Shown: in pieces, positions 36,051 to 42,064 of the stretch
Position numbering within the stretch: position 1 is the stretch's first letter
How the letters are laid out: every line of letters starts with the position of its first letter
Assembly (NCBI GenBank): GCA_944390295.1
Contig: CALXPV010000006.1
Coordinates: 1 to 42,064, forward strand
Direction of reading: 5' to 3'
Length of the DNA: 42,064 nt
Source of the DNA: an uncultured Clostridia bacterium
GTDB lineage: Bacteria > Bacillota > Clostridia > TANB77 > CAG-508
Translations under genes and position numbers: made by a program
The notes under the pieces: model-generated
The model's database searches: none
The model's input: the letters and a program-made list of their open reading frames with translations, nothing else
Told to the model about the DNA's origin: nothing

Positions 36051-37512
36051 ATGATAGATGAAATAATAGAAAAAGCAAAAAAAGAACAAAAAACAGTATA
36101 TGTATTCGCTCATAAATTTCCAGATGGCGATGCAGTTACTTCTTCTACTGCAATAGTAGAATATTGCAAAGCTCAAGGAGTAGACGCACACTATGTTGTA
36201 ACATCTCGGTGTACGACTTTTTCAAAACTTTACTGGTAAAATCCCTACTACATCAGATATTCCTTCTGGAAATATTTCTATTATAGTAGATACTAGTACT
36301 GTTTCATATGCCGAAAATGTTTTATTTAAAAAGTCTAGTCCACAAGATACATATGTTATAGATCATCATGAATCATCTAGTGATACTATGTCAACAGAAG
36401 ACGAACTTAAATTACCAAAATCAAATGTAATTAGAAATCCTTTATCAAGTTCTACTTGTGAAATTTTGGTAAATGAATTTGACCCAAGTAAAGTAACACC
36501 TAATATCGCTAATAAACTTACTTTAGGAATGATGTCTGACACTGCAAAATTAAAGTTTATTAAACCCGATACTTTAGATAATCTAGCAAAATTAATAGAA
36601 CTAGGTGCAAATTTCGAAAAAATATCCGCTACAAGTAATAGGAAAATTAGATTAAGTGATGAAGTCGGATTAGCTAAGGTTTTTCTACGTACTCAAAAGT
36701 TTGAAATTGGAGATTCTTTTGGACTTGCATTATCTCTTGACAATAAATCTGTTAAGAATTTACTTGCACATTACGGTATACGTAATCCTCAAAAGAAAAT
36801 ATTTAAAATGGCTGATATAGAAGGTTGTAGTTTTAATTGTATGTGCGCTGAAAATTCCAGAGGCTCATATGATTTCGAATTTAGAAGCTCTTCAACCTAT
36901 GGTAATTTAAATGTTTTTGACCTTGCTTCTCATTATTCAGGAGGTGGGCATCCTTCTGCTTCTGGATGTTCAATAAGTGGAAAATCTACTAGTATAGAGA
37001 GTGTTACCAAGGAAGTTATACATACTGCTCTAGGAATGTACTCTGATAGTGCTGATTTTAAAGATCTTCCTGTAGAATCTGAAGCAAATGATAGATTAGC
37101 AGACGTCTTTGAGCGCACAGGGAGATTATCACATGATATAACTCCAGATGTCTTAAAAGAAGTTAATAGCTTGATAAGAGATGGCGCTAATTATGAATAT
37201 TACACAAAATCATTTAAGACTTATGAAGAATTTATGTTGCAAAATGAAATCTTAAGTAAAGTTCCAGATTTTAAATTAAAAGACAAGGAACCTTCAGTAC
37301 GTATAAATCTTTCTGCTCAAGATGTTTCTTTTTTGACTAAAAAATATGGTGTTTCTGAAGAACAAATTTTAGGAAGTATTTCTGCATTCTCTAATATAAA
37401 TATTAGAAATGCAAGTATATATCTACCTGATGGTAGAGGCACTACAATAGATAGAAATGGACATATAAGACAAGTCTCTGGTGAAAGTTTTGAAAGAAAA
37501 TCTGGTAGATAA
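36051..37512 (+). pseudogene. DHH/DHHA1 phosphoesterase interrupted by a +1 frameshift
   Basis: Two adjacent open frames make one protein of ~486 residues. Part 1 (36051-36239; GGAG 6 nt before the ATG) has FAHKFPDGDAVTSS, motif I of DHH phosphoesterases (NrnA-like oligoribonuclease/pAp or cyclic dinucleotide phosphatases). After ~55 codons it hits TAA. The +1 frame continues TTFQNFTGKIPTTSDIPSGN, then IIVDTS, VIDHHES (DHH motif) and SGGGHPSASG (DHHA1 motif), followed by a ~150-residue C-terminal extension of unknown role. The shift must lie between 36202 and 36239; the obvious site is the T5 run at 36218-36222, one T too many. All catalytic motifs survive, so this is a very recent mutation, an assembly or sequencing error, or frameshifting. 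Coupled to the preceding coiled-coil gene. Confidence 0.85.
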
Positions 37513-37538
37513 AATGCTGAAACTAAGAATTTGAACAG

Positions 37539-37571
37539 AAAAAAAGCACTTTTATGAAAAGTGCTTTTTTT
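37539..37571. terminator. Bidirectional terminator
   Basis: Stem AAAAAGCACTTTT / AAAAGTGCTTTTT with a 3-nt loop and T tract. It ends the DHH gene on the plus strand and tRNA-Lys on the minus strand. Confidence 0.85.
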
Positions 37572-37646
37572 GGTGCACCACCGGGGGGTCGAACCCCGGA
37601 CCTTCTGATTAAGAGTCAGCTGCTCTACCAACTGAGCTAGTGGTGC
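37571..37646 (-). tRNA. tRNA-Lys (anticodon CTT)
   Basis: 76 nt with encoded CCA. Acceptor GCACCAC / GTGGTGC, D arm AGCTCAGTTGGTAGAGC, anticodon loop CTCTTAA (CTT), T arm with GTTCGAC. Has its own promoter. Confidence 0.96.
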
Positions 37647-37662
37647 ATAAATGTACTTTAAT

Positions 37663-37692
37663 AGTATAATACTGCAATTTAGCTTTTGTCAA
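37663..37692 (-). promoter_or_regulatory. Promoter of tRNA-Lys
   Basis: Minus-strand TTGACA (37687-37692), 18-nt spacer, TATACT (37663-37668), about 10 nt before the tRNA 5' end after the start point. Confidence 0.7.
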
Positions 37693-37724
37693 TAGTTTGT
37701 ATTAATTTAATATTTTTTAATTTG

Positions 37725-37755
37725 AAAAAGGAATGATTTTTAGCAATCATTCCTC
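37725..37755 (-). terminator. Terminator after the VanW-family gene
   Basis: Minus-strand stem AGGAATGATT / AATCATTCCT followed by TTTTTC, 8 bp beyond the stop at 37764. Confidence 0.82.
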
Positions 37756-37763
37756 TTTTATAT

Positions 37764-39593
37764 TTATACATTTTCTTTTTTTCCATCATTATCAACAGGT
37801 ATATCATCTTTTCCATCATCAGGTTTTCCTGTTTCCGGATCTTTATTTTCATCCTCTTTTTCATCATCTTTATCACCATCATCTGGATTTGTTGGTTTTG
37901 TTGGTTTTGTTGGTTTAGACGGCTTATCTTCTTTGTCTTTATTGTCTTCTTTTTTCTTTTTTGTTCCTCTTTTTATAATTGTATCCATTGCACTATATTT
38001 ATCTTTAGAAAGTAATGTTCTAGAAACTACTTTTCCGTTATAATAAACAACCTTATATGCTTCACTATATGTTCCTTTATGTCCTTTTTGTACAACTTTT
38101 TCTTTTCCGTCTGCTAAAGTTTTATCATCTTCATATACGGTCTTACTTGGAATACTTCCTGTAATTCTAGTTTCTATTTTTACATCATATTCTTTTTCTT
38201 CTTTCATTCCATAAATTGAAACTTTAGCTACTCCGCCACTTACAGAGCTTTTTATTCTTATAGGATAATTTCTACTATTTTTAAATTTAAAATCTATTGC
38301 ACCATAAACAACTGTTGCATCTCTTCCCGCTTTTACATAAGATGGAACAAAACGATGATTGCTTCTACTTACAATATCTAAATTTGCAAATATAACTGCA
38401 TTATATAGTGTAGAAGATATTTGGCAGATTCCTCCACCCAAGCCGTCTACTACTTTTCCACCAGCATACATTGGAGCTTCTTTATATCCTGCTGCAATTG
38501 TTCTTTCCCCTACAACTTTATTATAAGAAAAAGTTTCACCTGGCATTAAAACAGTTCCATTTATTTTGTTAGAAGCAAGTCTTAAGTTTGTAGTTCTAGA
38601 TGTATTAGAAGCATTATAATATGTAGTAAATGTTCCTAATAAATCTGGGAATCCTTCTGATCCGATTTCATCTGTAGTTATTTCTGGTTTTGTAATTTTT
38701 AAAGGAATTATGTATTCATCTTTATCTTCTTCTAATAGCTTTTTAGCTTCCTCCATAGATATTTTAAAATCTACTCCATTAACATGTGGATATAATGTAA
38801 ATGGATTTTTTGTATAATATGCATCTTTAGCTTCTGTATGAACCTCAGAATATATTTTTTCTATGTCAATTGCTTCTGGTTCTTTTTCTTCTGTTGATAA
38901 CATAATTTCTTTTTCTGAGGTGTCCACATTTTTAATTTCGTTTTCCACTTCTTCTTTTATTTTTTCTGGATTTACTCTAATTCCTTTTTTACCTCTTGTA
39001 ATTACTAATTCTTTTTCGTCTTCATCAATATAGTAACTACTTTCCTCAACTGCTCCTGGAATTTTTCCATTTATTGTTGCTATTTGTTTTGTTAGTTCTT
39101 CTTGGTCATAATTAGAAATAATATCCATAGCATTTTTTGCTATAAGTGTTTTTAAAACATTAAAATTATTAACAAATACATTGCTATCTCTTCCAATTGC
39201 ATAAGCTTGTTCTATAGACTCATCAAGATTATAATTCACCTTTATTTGTTCAAAACTTATTACCCCTGTATAATCTTTGTCTTCTTCTGTCTTTACATTT
39301 GTTTTAATTTTAAAATCTTCTGTCTTTTTAGAATTAATTTTTTCTTCTAATATTTTTTTTGCTTCTTCTTTTGTTTTACCAGAAACATCAACATTTCCTA
39401 TAGATATACCATTTACAATTTTATCACTATTCATATTTACTAAGCCAAATACTGTGCTACAAGCAAGTAGAATTAGTAGTAAAACAACAATTATAGAAAC
39501 AATAGCTATAATTTTCTTTTTACTTTTTTTAGGATTTTCTTCGCGATGTTTCTCTTCTTTTACACTTTCATCTCTTTCTTTTAGCTTTAACAT
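37764..39593 (-). CDS. VanW-family membrane-anchored wall protein with G5-like domain
   Basis: 609 residues. RBS AAGGGGAG before the ATG. A charged cytoplasmic N-terminus, one transmembrane helix (about 28-50), then a peptidoglycan-binding-like region (GISIGNVDVSGKTKEEAKKI, ~60-300). The VanW domain (~330-450) has TTNLRLASNKINGTVLMPGE, then GGKVVDGLGGGICQISSTLY and NHRFVPSYVKAGRDATV, near-invariant in this family. A G5-like domain follows (~465-545). The last ~65 residues are a Lys/Asp/Glu/Pro tail with KPTKPTKPTNP repeats. VanW proteins are named after a vancomycin-cluster accessory gene but most, like this, sit outside resistance clusters; biochemical role unknown. No van genes are nearby. 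Confidence 0.92.
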   Translation of the reverse strand: MLKLKERDESVKEEKHREENPKKSKKKIIAIVSIIVVLLLILLACSTVFGLVNMNSDKIVNGISIGNVDVSGKTKEEAKKILEEKINSKKTEDFKIKTNVKTEEDKDYTGVISFEQIKVNYNLDESIEQAYAIGRDSNVFVNNFNVLKTLIAKNAMDIISNYDQEELTKQIATINGKIPGAVEESSYYIDEDEKELVITRGKKGIRVNPEKIKEEVENEIKNVDTSEKEIMLSTEEKEPEAIDIEKIYSEVHTEAKDAYYTKNPFTLYPHVNGVDFKISMEEAKKLLEEDKDEYIIPLKITKPEITTDEIGSEGFPDLLGTFTTYYNASNTSRTTNLRLASNKINGTVLMPGETFSYNKVVGERTIAAGYKEAPMYAGGKVVDGLGGGICQISSTLYNAVIFANLDIVSRSNHRFVPSYVKAGRDATVVYGAIDFKFKNSRNYPIRIKSSVSGGVAKVSIYGMKEEKEYDVKIETRITGSIPSKTVYEDDKTLADGKEKVVQKGHKGTYSEAYKVVYYNGKVVSRTLLSKDKYSAMDTIIKRGTKKKKEDNKDKEDKPSKPTKPTKPTNPDDGDKDDEKEDENKDPETGKPDDGKDDIPVDNDGKKENV

Positions 39594-39628
39594 TTTATAA
39601 CTCCCCTTATTATTTAATATATACTACA

Positions 39629-39657
39629 GATATATCACAATATTACTTTATTTTCAA
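39629..39657 (-). promoter_or_regulatory. Promoter of the VanW-family gene
   Basis: Minus-strand TTGAAA (39652-39657), 17-nt spacer, TATATC (39629-39634), about 35 nt before the ATG at 39593. It is close to the divergent XRE promoter, so the regulator could control both. Confidence 0.5.
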
Positions 39658-39675
39658 TATTTATTTCGACAATGC

Positions 39676-39704
39676 TAGACATTTTTTTGACAGTTCTATA
39701 TAAT
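39676..39704 (+). promoter_or_regulatory. Promoter of the XRE-S24-like regulator
   Basis: TAGACA (39676-39681), 17-nt spacer, TATAAT (39699-39704). The start point would fall at the RBS GAGGT (39711-39715), giving a very short leader before the ATG at 39723. Confidence 0.55.
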
Positions 39705-39722
39705 CTATTTGAGGTAGATTTT

Positions 39723-40298
39723 ATGTTAGGTAAATTTTTAAAACGAATACGTGAAGAAAGAAAAATAACAAAAAAGAAATTAGCAAAAGAATTAAAAATA
39801 GATCCAGGATATTTAACACATATAGAAAAAGCAGAACGAAAGCCAAGTATAAAAATGCTATTTGACATATGTGATAGTTTAGATGTACCATATCAAAATT
39901 TATTATCTGTTTATGATAAACAATTAGATGATGAACAAGAAGACTATAACTATTTAAATTTTAAATCTGAAAATAGGATTTTACTTATTGATGATATAAA
40001 AGATTTACATTACATGAAATGTCCTTCTGGATTAAATTCAGTATCTTTCGGTCTACGTATAAGTGATGATTCTATGGATAAAACTTTTGATAAAGATACA
40101 TATGTATTTGTAGATTTGGGAGCACCTTTACATTTTGAAGACATTGGATTATTCTATTATAATGGTCAAATATTAATTAGACGACTTTTCATTCACCACA
40201 GAAAAAGCTTGTTTTTACATGCAGATAATCCAAAATATGAAAATATAAAAATAAAAGAAAATGATAATTTTTATATAATAGGAAAAATTATGCAATAA
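39723..40298 (+). CDS. XRE-family regulator with LexA/CI-like (S24) C-terminal domain
   Basis: 191 residues. The frame is open from 39672, but ATG 39723 has GAGGT 7 nt upstream and starts directly at the helix-turn-helix (FLKRIREERKITKKKLAKEL, DPGYLTHIEKAERKPS; ~3-60). After an acidic linker (DDEQEDY) the C-terminal half resembles peptidase S24: Ser117 in RISDDSM fits the nucleophile position, and HADNPKYENI and IIGKIMQ match the family end. The usual catalytic Lys (VKRL) is replaced by Arg (LIRRLF, 153-154) and no Ala-Gly cleavage site is seen, so self-cleavage is doubtful; it may be a ligand- or dimer-only version. Neighbours are the divergent VanW gene and the downstream starch-binding-module gene. 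Confidence 0.88.
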   Translation: MLGKFLKRIREERKITKKKLAKELKIDPGYLTHIEKAERKPSIKMLFDICDSLDVPYQNLLSVYDKQLDDEQEDYNYLNFKSENRILLIDDIKDLHYMKCPSGLNSVSFGLRISDDSMDKTFDKDTYVFVDLGAPLHFEDIGLFYYNGQILIRRLFIHHRKSLFLHADNPKYENIKIKENDNFYIIGKIMQ

Positions 40299-40323
40299 AT
40301 TTACATTTTTTTGTAAAAAACTA

Positions 40324-40352
40324 TTGAATATTGTAAAACTTAAATATATAAT
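40324..40352 (+). promoter_or_regulatory. Promoter of the starch-binding-module gene
   Basis: TTGAAT (40324-40329), 17-nt spacer, TATAAT (40347-40352), ~40 nt before the ATG at 40392. Confidence 0.6.
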
Positions 40353-40391
40353 AATTGTGATAATCAAAAGATAAATGAGGAGAAATGCGAT

Positions 40392-40871
40392 ATGGAATTA
40401 GTAAAAAATATTTTCTTTAATACAGATAAATTAATAGAAAATTCTGTTGTAAAGATTTCGTATACAGGTAAGTTTTTCCAAGATGGTTCAAATACAGACC
40501 TTTATATACATTATGGGTTTGGTTTATTATGGGAAAATGTTAATGAAATAAAAATGGAAAAAACAGATTTAGGATATCAAGCTTTAATATATCTTGATGG
40601 ACAAGATTCATTAAATTTCTGTTTTAAAAATTCAAAAAATGAGTGGGATAATAACGAAGGAAAAAATTATGTTTTTGAAATCGCTCCTTTACCAAAAGAT
40701 TTAATTGTTGTTAAAGAAGCTAGTTTAGCAAAACCACATAAACTTCGTAAAACTTATTTTTACTGGAAAAAAATTAAATATTCAATTGCCGCAGCTATTA
40801 GATATTTACCAAAATTATTTTCTTTCAATACAAATACAGAAGCTGTAGGTGAAGATAATTCAATAAAATAA
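40392..40871 (+). CDS. Small protein with CBM25/CBM53-like starch-binding module
   Basis: 159 residues. RBS GAGGAG upstream. Residues ~18-105 match the starch/glycogen-binding module pattern: VKISYTGKFFQDGSNTDLYI, HYGFGLLWENV, then LNFCFKNSKNEWDNNEGKNY with the WDNN-G-NY signature. There is no signal peptide and no catalytic domain, so it should be cytoplasmic. The ~45-residue C-terminal part is basic and partly amphipathic (KLRKTYFYWKKIKYSIAAAI) and may touch the membrane or a partner. It could target glycogen or bind an enzyme encoded elsewhere. It has its own promoter and terminator. Confidence 0.8.
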   Translation: MELVKNIFFNTDKLIENSVVKISYTGKFFQDGSNTDLYIHYGFGLLWENVNEIKMEKTDLGYQALIYLDGQDSLNFCFKNSKNEWDNNEGKNYVFEIAPLPKDLIVVKEASLAKPHKLRKTYFYWKKIKYSIAAAIRYLPKLFSFNTNTEAVGEDNSIK

Positions 40872-40878
40872 ATTTTGG

Positions 40879-40909
40879 CACCATGTATTTTCATGGTGTT
40901 TTAGTTTTA
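40879..40909 (+). terminator. Terminator after the starch-binding-module gene
   Basis: Stem CACCATG / CATGGTG, loop of 6 nt, followed by TTTTAGTTTTAG. A second terminator-like hairpin lies at 40950-40981. Confidence 0.7.
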
Positions 40910-40949
40910 GTTAATAGCACTAATATTATACAAATCCAAAATTCCTTCT

Positions 40950-41047
40950 TACAAGTGGCTTTTATACCACTTGTATTTTTTGTTATACAATCTTTCTGTG
41001 CAATGTTATTTTTATTGTATGGGAAAAAGTGATTTTTCCTATACAAT
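40950..41047. repeat. Two long palindromes in a gene-free gap
   Basis: 40950-40975 has arms TACAAGTGG/CCACTTGTA (8-nt loop) followed by six T residues, so it may also terminate plus-strand transcripts. 41014-41047 has 15-bp arms including one G.T pair (ATTGTATGGGAAAAA and TTTTTCCTATACAAT, 4-nt loop). Related to the palindromes at 23.9 and 35.3 kb (shared AAGTGGCTT and TTTTTCCTATA cores). Confidence 0.7.
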
Positions 41048-41082
41048 AAAAAAGTCATAGAAAAAATTCTATGACTTTTTTT
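41046..41082 (-). terminator. Terminator after the SDR gene
   Basis: Stem AAAAAAGTCATAGAA / TTCTATGACTTTTTT, 4-nt loop, ~20 bp beyond the minus-strand stop at 41103. Confidence 0.85.
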
Positions 41083-41102
41083 CATTATATTCCATCTACT
41101 AT

Positions 41103-41834
41103 TTATATATCCCATCCACCATTTATAGAAATAACTTGGCCTGTTGTATAAGAATCCTCTATAAGCCATTTAACACATTTAGTTATATCTGCTGTATTTC
41201 CTATTTTCTCTAATGGTATTTCGTCTTTTATACTTTGCAATTCATCTTCTGAAAATCTATTATTCATTCCGGTATTTATAATTCCAGGTGCAATTGCATT
41301 AACTCTAATATTTGATGGTCCTAATTCTTTTGCTAAGCTTTTTGTAAGCCCTATTAATCCTGCTTTAGAAGTTGAATAAGCTACTTCCATTGATGCTCCT
41401 GCAACTCCCCATATAGATGAAATATTAATAATACATCCTTCTTTATTATTAATCATATTTCTTACTGCTTCTTGAGTAACCATAAATGCAGATTTTAAAT
41501 TAGTATTTATAATATTATCCCATTCCTCATCTGTTATATCATTAAATAATTTATATTGTGAAATTCCTGCGTTATTAATTAATACATCAATTTTACCGTA
41601 TTTATTTAAAACTTCTTGCACCATTTCTTTTGCTTCATTTCTTTTTGATACATCAGCTTTAATTATATCTATATCAATACCTTCGTTTTTTAAGTTTTCT
41701 TTAAGCTCTATTGCCTCTTTTTCAGATTTATTATAATTAGCTATAACCATATTATTACTATCTTTTGATAATGTTTTTGCTATATCTCTTCCAATTCCTC
41801 TTGATGCTCCTGTAATAAGTATTATTTTTTTCAC
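41103..41834 (-). CDS. Short-chain dehydrogenase/reductase, FabG-like
   Basis: 243 residues, classical SDR length. The start is GTG at 41834 (KKIILITGA follows) with AAGGTG upstream; the nearby ATG is out of frame. Complete signature: TGASRGIG (8-15) for NAD(P)H, NNAG (87-90), Ser140 (INISSIWG), Tyr153 and Lys157 (AYSTSK), and the C-terminal SINGGW. Closest in pattern to 3-oxoacyl-ACP reductases, but many SDRs look alike and no fatty-acid genes are nearby, so the substrate is open. It lies downstream of tRNA-Glu/tRNA-Thr behind a terminator. Confidence 0.9.
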   Translation of the reverse strand: MKKIILITGASRGIGRDIAKTLSKDSNNMVIANYNKSEKEAIELKENLKNEGIDIDIIKADVSKRNEAKEMVQEVLNKYGKIDVLINNAGISQYKLFNDITDEEWDNIINTNLKSAFMVTQEAVRNMINNKEGCIINISSIWGVAGASMEVAYSTSKAGLIGLTKSLAKELGPSNIRVNAIAPGIINTGMNNRFSEDELQSIKDEIPLEKIGNTADITKCVKWLIEDSYTTGQVISINGGWDI

Positions 41835-41866
41835 ATTTACACCTTCTTTTTTGTTTTATACAAGAC

Positions 41867-41901
41867 AAAAACCTAGACAATCTTATGAAAGCCTAGGTTT
41901 A
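41867..41901 (-). terminator. Terminator after the tRNA pair
   Basis: Minus-strand stem AAACCTAGGC / GTCTAGGTTT with one mismatch-like pair, followed by TTG; sits 5 nt beyond the tRNA-Thr CCA. Confidence 0.75.
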
Positions 41902-41905
41902 AGTA

Positions 41906-41981
<76 letters not shown>

Positions 41982-41989
41982 GTGGTATA

Positions 41990-42064
41990 TGGTGACCCGT
42001 ACGGGAATCGAACCCATGTCTCCGCCGTGAAAGGGCGATGTCTTAACCGCTTGACCAACGGGCC
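41990..42064 (-). tRNA. tRNA-Glu (anticodon TTC)
   Basis: 75 nt with encoded CCA. Acceptor GGCCCGT / ACGGGTC (one G.U), anticodon loop CTTTCAC (TTC), T arm GGGTTCGATTCCC. Its 5' G coincides with the last base of the window, so it is just complete. Confidence 0.95.

Noticed and set aside
37764..39593. Vancomycin resistance cluster
   Set aside because: VanW-domain proteins are common outside resistance loci, and no ligase, dehydrogenase, dipeptidase or VanRS genes are nearby.
39687..39704. TTGACA followed by TATAAT before the XRE gene
   Set aside because: The spacing is only 6 nt, far too short for a promoter; TAGACA further upstream gives a correct 17-nt spacer to the same -10.
40891..41169. 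Minus-strand 92-codon frame
   Set aside because: Runs through two terminators and overlaps the true SDR frame; no RBS and no protein-like composition.

Overview
The window is very AT-rich DNA from a Gram-positive, probably spore-forming member of the Clostridia, most likely a gut lineage. The evidence is A/T-biased codon use, strong AGGAGG-type ribosome binding sites, TTGACA/TATAAT promoters, a SpoVB-type flippase, an LPXTG surface protein, clostridial-type peptidoglycan hydrolases and single-membrane surface proteins. No phage, insertion sequence or CRISPR array was seen.

Layout: 1-2357 holds the N-terminal two thirds of rpoB (minus strand), with its own promoter and a ~310-nt leader instead of the usual adjacent rplJL. 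From 2.8 to 9.3 kb lie cell-envelope genes: an LPDTG-anchored protein, a membrane-tethered glucosaminidase, an unknown membrane protein, a SpoVB-like flippase, a small unknown and an HtrA protease. The most distinctive block is 9.4-17 kb. It holds a one-module NRPS (condensation, adenylation, carrier protein, thioester reductase), then 19 nt downstream a multi-pass sensor histidine kinase, then a REC-HD-GYP response regulator with its own promoter. The adenylation pocket reads as glycine, so the NRPS may release an N-acyl-glycinal or an N-acylethanolamine; a signalling role is inference. A DUF975 membrane protein follows.

From 18 to 24 kb on the minus strand come an ABC-F ATPase, a TIM-barrel epimerase-like protein and Tex in one likely operon, preceded by CorA. 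From 24 to 33.2 kb are two giant surface proteins, 1653 and 1388 aa, translationally coupled, with SpaA/SdrD-B/DUF11-type modules and C-terminal membrane anchors but no LPXTG. From 33.6 to 42 kb are an M23 hydrolase with coiled coil, two small unknowns, a DHH phosphoesterase split by a +1 frameshift, tRNA-Lys, a VanW/G5-type wall protein, an XRE-S24-like regulator, a small starch-binding-module protein, an SDR oxidoreductase, and tRNA-Thr and tRNA-Glu at the right edge.

Intergenic regions at 23.9, 33.5, 35.3 and 41.0 kb carry a set of related near-perfect palindromes with compensatory base changes. The main themes are wall and surface construction, plus a possible small-molecule/c-di-GMP signalling circuit around the NRPS.
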